From the NCBI GenBank assembly GCA_030144725.1, contig JASKMD010000017.1, positions 8,756,200-8,820,199 of the forward strand: DNA of 64,000 nt, in the 5' to 3' direction. Shown here piece by piece: positions 34,901 through 46,000 of this stretch. The first letter of the stretch is position 1. Every line of letters begins with the position of its first letter. A program made the translations under genes and the position numbers. Below the pieces are notes generated by a model. The model ran no database searches and was not told the DNA's origin. It saw only the letters and a list, made by a program, of their open reading frames with translations. Source of the stretch: Haematococcus lacustris (taxonomy: Eukaryota; Chlorophyta; Chlorophyceae; Chlamydomonadales; Haematococcaceae).

Positions 34901-36887
34901 TAGGGTTAGGGCTAGGGGTTAGGTTTAGGGCTAGGGCTAGGGCTAGGGCTAGGGCTAGGGATGGGCATGGACGTGGGGATGAGGTTAGGGCTAGGGTCCA
35001 TTTGTTAAGTACTGCTTGCCTGGCTGGAGTGTCCGCCACCAGACTGACCACTATTGGGTACAGCCGGGGCCCCACAGTGGGGCGGTCGCCAAGGGCTTCA
35101 CTGCGCAGGTGGACGTGCTTGGAGACGTCTGTTCCCAGCGCTCCCTGAAAAGCCTCGAAGATGGGCTTCATGTAGCCGGTGACATGCGAGTCAGCTGATG
35201 TCTTGTTGTCGATGATGACGCCCAGGATGGCCCAGGTGTCATCCTTGCCCCGCACATGATCTGGGACGTCCACCAACTGGAGCTCACAGTCAACAAGACA
35301 CAAGGAGGGCATGAATGCAAAGCTATGCATGGTGTCAACCTGCATGGACTGGCCGGGTGTTGCACTGATGGTTCTGTATGTAGGTGCAAGTCAATGCGAG
35401 GTGTCAGGGATGCTAGGTTGCTTGCTCACCTGCATGACAATCACTCCCACTGATTTCTTGTTGATGCTCACCCAGTCCAGCCCCAAGCTGACCCTCACAG
35501 CGTACGGGTTATCATACACTTCAGGCGTAACATGCTCCCGGATGTGGGCAGCGGCAGGGCCTACATGTGATGCAACCAAATCAACCACACGTTGATGGGC
35601 TATGGATGTATGGGCTGTGTGCTATGGGTTATTATTAATGGGTGAAATGGGCTATGGGCTATGGGTATATTGTTGTTGTCTTTCAATATGCATCTGTCAT
35701 GTGCACTCTCTTACTTGCAGCAAAGGAGCCTGGTTCTGCATTCACCGGGCGCTGCAAGAGCCACTTCTTGACTTGGGGGTTGTTCATGAGGATGTTCAGG
35801 GTGTCCTCAACGCCGTGAAGGTAGATGCTGCTACGTGCCTCAATGGAGTCTCCCTCTGTTCAGGCATAGTACAGCACCACGTAATGGCAAGCGTCACAAA
35901 GACACTATCATTGGGGAGTATGAGAGTAGTGGAGGTGAGCTGGGAGGTGGTGGTATTAAGCTCAATGGATGTATGCGGCTGTGCTGTCACCTGTCACAAA
36001 ACGGGTTTCACCACACTGTGGATGAGGGCATACGTCCTTCAAGTGATGTTTCCATTGGTTCCTGTGGCAATCAAACACTTGAAGTGGACGTTGCACTTGT
36101 CAGCCATGACAAATCTGGTGTGGTGGAGTATGTACATGTGACTCACTTAGGCAGGTGCGGATAGGCATGTCCTGCACAGGTCTTGCCGTTGCAGACGTGC
36201 ACACGTTCCTCCTCACTGCCCAGCGCATCAATCAAGCCGTAGAACCGATGCAGGGTTGAAGGAAGCAAGGTCTTGCCCTTGCCCATGCAGTTGTCCAACA
36301 GCTCCAGCACGTCTTTCATCTGCTGGTCAGACGGCTTGGCCTTTATGTAGAACTCACACAAGTGCCGGACAAGGTCCTGCATTCTGACATCTGGCCTGTC
36401 AGGATACACAAGGTCGTTGCTTAGGAGTGCATCCTTGTCCTTGCTGCCCTTGCTGTTGCGGCGAAAGACTGGGCCGCCGCCAAGTGCTGCTGCCCTGACA
36501 TCCACCCCTCCCTCTCCATCCCCAACACCCCCTCCACCACTGCCCCCCCCTCCACCGCCCCCTCCTCCTCCTCCTCCCCCACCCCCTCCTCCCCCACCCC
36601 CAACTCCCCCATCATTCTCACTCCCATCCCTTTCCTCCCCCCTTCCCCCTCCGCCTCCCTCATGTCCATCGCCCTCACTGCCATCCCGTCGATGCTGAGG
36701 GTGGCCTCCATTCCCACCTCCCTGTAACATCAGTGACATAACTATAAGTCACCGACCATGCATCATCAGTGAGTTGTGACACACGTCTAACCTGAGCTGG
36801 CGGTGTTTGCTTGGGTGTAGATGGCCCAGGCAAGTTGCTTGTCTCGTTGTTCATGGCCTCACTGTGCCCTCTGTGGGATTCGACTCT
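31952..36887 (-). CDS. CACTA (tnp2-like) transposase
   Basis: Exons on the minus strand are 36887-36792, 36721-36147, 36061-35991, 35855-35715, 35560-35430, 35282-35020, 34640-34083, 33909-33758, 33651-33534 and 33353-31952. All phases agree, giving about 1157 residues from ATG 36854. The N-terminus is glycine-rich. HVCNGKTCAGH and VCPHPQCGETRF form the Cys-rich region near residues 200-235, as in tnp2 proteins. LGLDWVSINKKSVGVIVMQ carries a likely catalytic Asp. VVSLVADTPAR followed by NMNCMWCW matches the tnp2 D-PA...C--C block. The C-terminus is Ala/Lys/Arg-rich. The 35020 junction uses a GC donor (AG|GCAAGC), and the intron after it is the telomere-like array. More 5' exons may lie at 36990-37390. 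A TGTAA signal lies at about 31899-31903 (minus). Confidence 0.8.
34661..35000 (-). repeat. Telomere-like (CTAGGG/TTAGGG) array in a transposase intron
   Basis: About 50 hexamers are mainly CTAGGG with blocks of TTAGGG (for example 34813-34850). They fill the intron between transposase exons 35282-35020 and 34640-34083. On the coding strand it reads CCCTAG/CCCTAA. Confidence 0.95.
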
Positions 36888-37441
36888 CTGCATAACAAAC
36901 AACGACAATGGTACGTTAGTGTTACTGTTACTAATAGCTCCATGCAGTCTCCCTCACTCTGTCTTTTGCCCCCATCCTTCTCATGTACTGAGCCATGAAG
37001 AGCCGTGGATTACGTGTGTCTCCCTGTAACAGTATCCAGTAATACTCGTTTGGTAATACTTGCTAGCAAGATCTGAGCGTCCTCCCTCAAGCCGTACCGG
37101 TGTCAATCGCTGTGGCGGTGGCGCTGGTGATCGCTTGCAATGTGTCCCTCCTGTCGCCGCCGTTTGCTGATGGCCATCGATGCCAGCGATCGTACCAATA
37201 GCACCATCCCTATTGCGGCCAAAGTCATGACCTGCTGTAGAAGCGGCCCGCTTGTATCCACCGACTCCAACCATGATGAACAGCCGACTAAGCACCAGCC
37301 TGTATGTACATTGTTATAACAGGCGATGCCTATCTCCGCATCCCTGAATGCCGGTGGCTCTTCGACCATCTCACATTTCTTGCTTAACATTTCCGGCGGT
37401 GTCTGAAGGGGACAGCACAGAAGAAGAAACAACAACGCAGT
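36888..37441. other. Putative 5' exons of the transposase and divergent promoter
   Basis: Minus-strand frames (37388-36990) include EPPAFRDAEIGIACYNNVHT and a basic stretch, KRAASTAGHDFGRNRD. They could be 5' coding exons joined to 36887, but the junction is unclear. The plus-strand gene begins at 37442, so any promoter here would be shared and bidirectional. Confidence 0.4.
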
Positions 37442-40400
37442 ATGGTTGTCAACGTAACCGTGCTTGATGAGTTCGATGGAGTTCTTGAGAGCTTCGATGT
37501 CAGCGACTACCCCTCAGCTGATTCATTGTCTCTGCATCTGGATTCTCTCCACCTCAGCAAAGTGGAAACATTCAGCGATGGCCATGCGAACTATACCGGC
37601 ATGATGGAGCCGGGGGAGGTCAAGGCCCTTGCTCGTCTGCTCAGAAACCAGAAGCAGGACAAGGGTTGGTTCAATGCATTTGCTGCCATGAAGTGTGGCA
37701 GCTTCACAACCGAGAAGGACCATGTTGATGTCCTTCTGTATGGCAAGACTAAGGTGCATTGTAATGTGTTACAGCATGACATCCCCCCTTGCTGCTGACA
37801 CCACTGTGTCTGCTATACTTACAGGCACCGTCTCCGCCCCAGCCACCAAGCCGCGGTCTGCTGTCAGCCCCACCGCGCTTGCATAGATATGGAGGCCAGG
37901 TCATGAGGGGCATTGGCGCCTCTGCTGGATCGTCAGCTGGGAAGGCCCCCATGCCTGCAAGCAAGGTATGCCACTCTCATGATGCCTGTTTAGGGTGAGA
38001 GGTGTTCGTGGCTGTAATTAGGTATGCTGACCTAATTAGGTATGCTGACCTAGGTAGTATTCCATGCGCTGCCATGTTCAGACCGTGACTCCACCGGCTC
38101 GTACAGGCCATGAAGACAGCCTCCAGGATAGTGTAGATGAAGGCCAGGAGGAGGAGCGATCTGAGGTGTCAGATGAGGAAGAGGATGACGAGCCCCGTGC
38201 TAAACGGGTAGGTCATGCATGGAGGCTCTATTCACAACCATGAAGCCATTGTTGTTTTAGTCGACTGGTTATGATTGAGCATGCCCTGCTGACTTGCAGG
38301 CTGCGGCAGGAGCTGGTGCTGGCTTACTAGGCAAGCGACCCGCAAGGATAACAGTAAGTGAAAGTGATACTTGGGTCACAATGGGACCATGCATGATGCG
38401 CATGGTATCTTGTTCTAAACATGCAGTTGCGCGGTCATGCTCGTGGCCTCGTTGCTGCCAGCCCCAGGAAGCATGGGCAGACGAGGGTGGAGGAGGATGA
38501 GGAGAAGGATGACGATGGTATTTTTGCCAAGAAGAGGGTAAGATAACCATCTGTTGAGGTGCTGCATGTTGTGTCTGAGTATGTTGTTGTTGAGGAGCTG
38601 CATGTTGTTGTGCTGCATGTTGTGTCTGAGTAATCCGCTCATCACCTATGCATTGACAGGGCCGTCGAGCTAGTGACAACGCGCCCAAGAGTAAAGGCGT
38701 CAGCAAGGCGCAGGACCAGGGACAGAAGAAGAGCCTGAAGAAGGGCCAGGTTCAGGGCAAGGAGGACGCCCAGGAGGAGGGCGAGGAGGAGGGGCAGGAG
38801 AAGGAGGAGGAGGAGGGCAAGGAGAAGGGCAAAGGGAAAGGGAAGAAGAAGGAGGGCAAGGAGGTGAGTGACAGCAAGGTGGACTCATGCCTCATGTCAT
38901 CATGCAACACTATGGATAATGATATTCATGAGCTGATGAAAGTGCCTAGAGTCTGCTGTGCAGGACTCCTCACACAACGCATTCGGTGGGGATGAGGACG
39001 GTAAAAAGGTGTGTGTGTGTGTGCCTGCTGGCACATGCATGTAATTCTGCCCCATGATGAATGTCACGATTGAATGCGCTTGTGGTTTGCAGGCGTTTCA
39101 GTGTGTGATGAGAGAGGCAGGGAAAGCCTGGGTCAAGTTCGGTATGAGACCATACCTGCCTGTAAGATCATAGTGTAGCTACAACTATTGCACATGGATT
39201 GACTTGCAACATGTTGAACGACTTGAAAGCTGTGCACATGCAGGAGTATCCTATTGGCAAGGAGCCTCATGGGAAGCTCTGCAACAAGAGCAACAAAGAA
39301 GATATTTCAAAGTGGCCTGCAGCGGAATTTGCAGCGCTTGGGGCTGTTGTGAAGGCCCTGGAAGTCGAGTTTGAAGGAACCCTGCCCCCGTGTGTGACAT
39401 ACACTAACGTGGATAAAGTCATGCAACAGTGAGTATACACTTGTGACTCAAGCTCGAATACCATGTCATATCCCATCTACCATATCTCACATGGTAATGC
39501 ATGTGCTTTTGCACCTGTGTATTTGTCATGCCATTTTGCAGTGCTCTTCGCAACAAGCGTCGCACCTTCTGGCAAGCACCTGTGTATTTGTCATGCTATT
39601 GTGCAGTGCTCTTCGCAACAAGCGTCGCACCGTCCAAGAATGGTGCAACAATAACCCCAACAAGCTGTGCAGCGGCCAGATTGCCAAAGAGACTGAGGCC
39701 TACAAGAAATATGTCATCCTCCGCTGGACCAAGGGCATCGACTTCGTGCCGCCTGAGTGGGGAGTAGAGTATACACGTGGCCGGGACTTCTGGCAAGCCC
39801 GTGAGTAACTTTGTACATTGGCTTCAATGTTATATACAGCCTATGTGTTGTGAGCCTGTGTGTCCATGCACTATGACATAGGGTTGCAGTGTATGTATCA
39901 TATAATGGATCACTGTTTGTGTCCAGTGTTGACATGACACGATTGAGTTGGCTGCCATCTAGGTGTGGCTGCTGATCAGCCCAGCGACGAGGCTGCTGCG
40001 CCCAGTCTGACAGTACCGCCAGTCATGGTGGAACAGCTCCAGACAATGCTTGGCAGCATGGCACCGGGTTTCGTGGATGCTTATGCTGTATCGGTGAGTT
40101 TGTCTTGTGTAATGGATGCCTGGTGTTATCAATAGTCATATGTCACATGATGATGACAAGGCAACCACGTGTTTGCTCTGCTGGTATGATGTCCTGTATG
40201 GCATGATGCCTTGTATGGTGTGATGGAGACATGATGGCATGATATCCCATGTGGCAACCACGTGTTTGCTGTGTAGGAGGCTACAGTCAGGGCCTCCATT
40301 CAGGGTGTACTGGACACCAAGCTTCACAAGTTTCAGGTCAGTGAGCTTGTATTATGTCTGTGGGGTTTACCTGCCATGATATGACTGAAATTCATGCCTT

Positions 40401-40966
40401 GCTTGTTGTAGGCCCTCCTAGCTGAGCTGATGGAGGGTGTCCACAAGGACCTCGAGGCCAAGACCAGCGTGGGCCAGCAGCAGGACCCTGACCCAGGACA
40501 CCAAGCAGGAGAACCCCAACAATTCGGGGCAGAGGGGGGGGGGGGAGGACTGGGTGGAGGGGGCTGGTGAGGGGGAGGGGGTCGAGCAGATGGGGCTGAA
40601 GGAGGTCGAGGAGGGAGGGGAGGGGGAGGGTGGCCAGGTGATGGAGGAAGGCGGGGAGGGGCAGGGGGAGGGGGAGGGGGAGGGGGGGGATGGGGAGGCT
40701 GACAAGGTGGACGCGGAAGGGGGGGAAGGGGAGGAATCTAGCAGCAGTGACCCTCAAGACGAACTGACTGAGCTCCTGCACCAATCTGAGGCCAAGCAGC
40801 AAGGGGGTATGCCTCTAATCTAACAACAGTCACAATTCTCCTATGTGGCATGTGATTTTGTCTTGCATGTGCCTCATGTGACAGGGTTAGGGTCATATCT
40901 TTTTTGTATGGTGACTTGTGTCGCCTCACAGATGTCAGCATTGGCGCTTCTTTGGGTCAGAAGTGA
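37442..40966 (+). CDS. Acidic multi-exon protein of the CACTA element, frameshift at G-run
   Basis: Twelve or so short exons splice in phase 0 or matching phases from ATG 37442 (MVVNVTVLDEFDGVLESFDV) to a TGA at 40964-40966. Exon 1 ends at 37753. Central exons are Lys/Glu-rich (about 38661-38862). Exons at 39244-39432 and 39602-39802 encode a globular part with LRNKRRTVQEWCNNNPNKLC and ILRWTKGIDFVPPEWGVEY. The penultimate exon needs a frame change at the 12-G run near 40530-40541. After it the frame continues Glu/Gly-rich to SSSSDPQDELTELLHQSEAK. No family is recognised. By position it could be a TnpA-like end-binding or accessory protein. TGTAA follows at about 41011. Confidence 0.65.
39511..39632 (+). 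repeat. 65-bp tandem duplication of an intron-exon junction
   Basis: GCACCTGTGTATTTGTCATG through the CAG acceptor and the first coding bases (TGCTCTTCGCAACAAGCGTC) occurs at 39511 and again at 39576. Either acceptor could be used. Only the second continues into the long exon. Confidence 0.9.
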
Positions 40967-41085
40967 TGGGTTGCAGCATATGAAGACCTGTTTATGGTGA
41001 GGTGTTCACGGCTGTAATTAAATCTCCAACATAATCAGCTCGGTCCAATGCTCGATTCACACAGCGCAAACAATGTTTTATAATG

Positions 41086-42219
41086 TCACTCCTGTACCTC
41101 CACAGTAGCGCCCTGGGCCATGCAACCCTTCAATCGATACATGCACCAGCTATCTAGCGGCCTTGCTAACCCTATGAACACGACCCCAGCACAACCTTCC
41201 AACAATGGCACCATGTTGTGAATGACATCGATGGCATCAGGTGCTATCTCCCCAAGCTCCACCTCCGCCCTCTTAAACCGGCCCACCAGTGGCTTCAGAG
41301 CCGCCAACGAAGCATGCCCTCCTCCCTCAAGGCTGGTGATTGTCAGGCCCACAAATCCAATGTCCAGCGTCCTGAAGCGCCCTGAGCTGAGGTCTGCCAC
41401 CCCACTGGTCATGGCCTGCTGATCAGGCTCTGGCAGGGTGACATGGAGGTAAGTGATGTTGAGAATCTTGATGGTTTTGGGCAGCAGACTGATGGCTGTT
41501 AGGTCCGTCTCTGTCAGGCTGAGCTTCATGAGTTTGCTGTGAGGCAGTAATGGCTGTAAGGGAGTGGGCACGGGACCCAGGTACACCGTTGACAAGGCTG
41601 TGAGCCCCAGATAACCCTCCACCCATTCATAGTGACCGTCATCCACACTGCCATCATGGATGTGGAGCTCCTGGATGTCGAGGTTCTGTAGGCTGCCCAG
41701 GAAGTGGCTGTGGCTGAGGAGCTCCGCCAGCTGTGCATGCTGGCATTTAAAATCCTGGAGACGTAGTGTGAGGCATTTGGGGAAGTTGGCCATCAGCCTC
41801 TCCGCCAACCAGGCCCCCACTGGCAGCTGCTCATAGGTTGGGTCCTCCTCCATGGTCGGCTTCATGTCGATGAATCTGATCTCCACGCTGTGAACAGTCT
41901 CACAGCGACCAAGGAGCCCAAACACCCCTTCCACTCTGTACCTCATGGTGTGTGGCCCGAGTAGGATCGTGACGATCAGCTGGAGTGCAAGTGGATGCCG
42001 ACGGTCGCGCAGCGCCGCAAGGATGCGAGGGGATAGGTGGCTGGTGATGGCCTCTGAGTCGATGTTGATAACTAGACACTCGCAAGTCGCGAGGCAGGAC
42101 TCGTGGCACTCTTTACGGATCAAAGTGCTCCCACCATCGTCGTGGAACCAAAAGAAGTCGCCGTCGCTTTCTATAGTCACCTAGTCTGACGGGTTTGGGC
42201 GCCGCGACGTAAGGGCCAT
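41086..42219 (-). CDS. LRR-like protein, early in-frame TAG
   Basis: A single-exon frame of about 365 codons carries repeated L--L-L patterns, such as LGSLQNLDIQELHIHD, LMKLSLTETDLTAISLLPK and TIKILNITYLHVTLPE, consistent with degenerate leucine-rich repeats. The best start is ATG 42219 (MALTSRRPNPSD), but codon 13 is TAG, in frame with the rest. Without the upstream ATG, translation would need a later ATG. A diverged partial copy of its last 85 codons lies at 42766-42500. It is oriented against its plus-strand neighbours and has no introns, unlike them, so it may be captured cargo. Role unknown. Confidence 0.55.
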
Positions 42220-42499
42220 CGTGCTTGTACTGCAGGCTGGCCGCAAGACTTGCACCATGCACTTGCACATTGCACTTGCACAATGGATATGATGGAGATG
42301 CCAATGAACGTCATAGTATGGCTCAGTCGCAGGGCTAGGGCAAGCAATCGTTGAAGGGAACCATAGAGGCAATGGGGCTCAAGATATAACACCGTTCAAC
42401 GTTTACATCCATGACCACTCATCCTTGGAGTCCGTGCTGTCCATGCAAGCCCACACCTTGACACTGAAACCCAGGACTAAGCGGCAGGGTGGCAGCATG

Positions 42500-42766
42500 T
42501 CAGTATAACGCATAACGCACGATGAACGCCGCACCCGGAGCCATGGCATTCTTCACTGCCCACTCTTGCCATGAATACAGGGAGCACGGGGCATTCCTGA
42601 ACTCGACCCCAGCACACCCTTTTAACATTGGAATCACAGCCCTAACCACATCACAATGAATCACTTGGCTTGGCTCCCCCACATCCACTAGGGCCTCCCT
42701 AAACCTTCCCACCAGTGGCAATAGGGTTGCTGCTTGTTCACACCCTTTCTTGCTCGTGATGGCCAT
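42500..42766 (-). pseudogene. Partial paralogue of the LRR-like gene
   Basis: The frame resembles the end of the neighbouring gene: LPLVGRFREALVDVGE versus LKPLVGRFKRAEVELGE, and PMLKGCAGVEF versus PLLEGCAGVVF, then W---M--GA. No upstream part was found, so it is probably a truncated tandem duplicate. Confidence 0.6.
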
Positions 42767-43011
42767 GCATGAATTTGATGTTGCAAGTCATGTAGCCCTA
42801 TATTGTCGCCCCCCCATGCTCATTACAGGCTGGCACCCACGGCGACTGCAACGTGAGCTTTGGGTATACACTGTATGATTCAGAAGGGAACGTGACTAAA
42901 TTTGAACACAACATGCATGAGCATCGCCGAGGTCTCCTACATAATCGAGTTGAACATCAAGCCCCGATACAAGCCCCTATATTTCGTCCTTCGCGTGAAT
43001 AACATCCATCA

Positions 43012-46000
43012 ATGTCTGCAAGCGCCCCATTCCCGGCTGTGTTCACTGCCGGCGACATGAATGGTACATCCGCCTCGGGAGATACTGTGCAGCTGTCCAC
43101 CTATGCGGCGACAATCCTCCAAGTGGTGGTCGATTTGAGGGTATATCCAAACGATTGGGAAGCACTGGTGTATAGATGCAATATGCACAGCGTCAACTTA
43201 CTTGTTCTGTGCAGGATGCCACTTTGGACAAGCCCAGAATGAAGCTTATCGTAGCCATCATGATAACAGGCATTGACCTGGCCAACAGCCCTAACCCTCC
43301 CACAGTGGCAGTGATGGAAGCAGCAGTGCACCCGTGAGCGTGCCAGATTCAAGACAATGCCTCAGCCAGATAGAGTCAGCCACATGCATGCATATATGCT
43401 GGATGCATGCATGCACAGGATGGTTGAAAGGGCCCGCATCAAGTTCAACGGCATGAGCAAGAATGATCAGGACACGTGGGTTGCTTCCTACGTGGCGGCC
43501 ACCCACCACTTCCCTGGCCTGTCAGCCGTGGGAGTAGAGGGAGGTGGTGTAGTGCCACATGGCATGGAATGCCTGGCAGAGCTGTACCATGCGTATGAGA
43601 CGTCAAGTAGGTGCTGGCTAGGCACCCATGAGTACCCTAGGAGGCTCACAACATGTCAATCTTGATGGCAATTGTGAGTGCAGAGGCCCCCATCCAGCTC
43701 ACACCTGAGCTGAAGAAGGCAGTGAAGGCAGTGAAGTGTGTGATGGTCAGCTTGCTGAGTGGCAAGGCACTGAAGGCCAAGGCGCAACGGTCACCAAAGG
43801 TGAGTCATGTTACCCATGCAGGTGTGCAGGGGTGAGGGTTGCACACTTGGCATAGTTGTGATGACTCATTGCGTACCCCTATGTGCAGGCGTCTTTGCAG
43901 CAGACTCGCACCCCCCCACCCCCATCCCAGACACCCACTGTGTCAAACACAGGGGTGAGTTGACAGGGTATGAAGGCACCCTTCGCCAGATATAGTCATC
44001 AACAATTGCACTACTGGTGTAATGCAGGTCACCCCCCCACCTGCGGTGAATGTGGTTGATGCGCAGCAGGCAGAGGGGACATCCCCAACAAAGTACAAGG
44101 ACGCTGTACTAGGTATATGTTATTGTGTGCTACATGCACAACTCTTAATAGCATGCCACCAAACATGCATCACACCAATTGTGCTTGCATCATATTCACA
44201 GGGACAATGGCTGCTGCATCAAAGGCGGTGGCGCCCACTCCCACCCTCCCCCCTCGCATGGACCCATCAGCTACGTCTGCCCCTAGCCTGCCTGCCTCTG
44301 CTCCTACCCCAGCCCTCGCCCCAGCCCCTCCCAAAGCCCCTGCCCCAACCCTCTCCCTGTCAAAGACCTCATCCCACCGCCCACCCTCACCACGCGTGAC
44401 CCCCCTTGCCCCCACCTGCCCCCCAGCCCCACCAGCCCCTACCCTAACCAAGGCGGTGGCGCCCCCTCGCTCCCCCACCCCTCGCATGACCCCAGCAGCT
44501 ACGACTTCACGTGGCCTGCTCACCTCTGCTCCTACCCCAGCCCCTGCCCCAGCCCCTTCCACAGCGCCATCCCAAGCCATCTCCCTGGCCAAGACCTCAT
44601 CCCACCGCCCACCCTTATCATCCGTCACTCCCATTGCCACCGCCTGCCCCCCAGCCCACCCAACCCTGACCAAGGCCGCCCTTCAGTCCAACCCAGGTAT
44701 AGTCTAGGAAAGTCACTGCATGTTGGTTTTAGTAGTATGATGGCTTAGCCCTACGTAGTCCCTCACGCTTGCTGCTCATGTGGATAGGAATTGGTATGGT
44801 TGCAGGTGCCCCCAAGGGCGGTGCAACGCCTAGCGCAGGCACAAGAAAGCTGGTGAAGGTAGGAGCATGGGAGCATGGGAGCATGGGGTTGGGATTCACA
44901 GCAATAATACAAGCACATACACTTGTATTAGTTCTGACTGTGTGGATGCTATTGCAGGGCGTTCCCCCATACTATGTCGATGACTCAAGGTTCTTTGACC
45001 CAACCACATATGAGCCGCAGAGTATCAACGGCAATGCACTAGACGTGGCCATGGAGTTGATCCAAGTGAGTGAAGTAAACACCATAGATTGACGTGTTAG
45101 TAGCAAGGAAGAAGAGTATGTGCACGATGATTGAACAGAGGATGAGAGGTACCATGCATGGTGGTATGTCATTACAGGCTATTCGCTTCAACAAGGAAGA
45201 GCGAAAGTTCTTGATCCTCCAGAGCCATGTGGGAAAGGGAATCCGGGACAATGAGCTGGCGGCGGACAGGGCGATGGACCATTACAAAGAGAGAAGCAAG
45301 ATTCTGAAGAAGTTGGGCATGTCCCAGCTAAGAGATGCAAGCGTGATCCTCATCCCCTTCAACCCCAACGACAACCATTGGACAGTGGCAGCTGTCTACG
45401 TGGATATGCAGAAGGTCGTGTACTATGACCCCATCGCGGTGAGTTGAACAAGAAAGGGTTTTGCAGTGTTATGAATGTGATCAGTGCCACGTTCTTCTGA
45501 ATGCATGCAGCCCGGAACCATTCCCTTTACCCTGTGGAAGAAGCTGGAGTCTTTCCTCAAGAAGAATGTCAGGGATGGGAAGTGGCAGTCGCAGAGAGGT
45601 GCTTGCTCACAGCAGGGAGATGGTTGGAGTTGTGGCGACCGCATGCTGGTGCACATTGACTACATAACCCAGCATCGCACGAGGTGAGTCCGCGCTTACA
45701 AGGTGTGAAAGAATATACCATGCAATGGCACTGCCTGGCATATACATCACATGGCTTGTAAGGTGACCTGACCTTTTGCATGCGCTGCAGTCACTTCATT
45801 ACCAAGATTGACTTTGACAACAACACTGAGAAGGGCATGATTGGGAGGCGCATGTGTTGGAAGGACGCGGTGCAGCGTCGTGAGGGGTGGCCTGGAATTG
45901 TGAGTATAGGGCCCATAGCTAGCAGTTTCATGATTGCAACACAACATGCACATGCAGGAAACATCATTTGTGAATGATGATCGTAGGTCAACGTTAGTGA

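Noticed and set aside
34657..35148. Chromosome end (true telomere)
   Set aside because: The arrays are internal, degenerate, and flanked by exons that splice in phase, so they are interstitial arrays.
36417..36698. Plus-strand proline-rich frame
   Set aside because: Antisense of the glycine-rich exon of the CACTA transposase, which is supported by splice phase.
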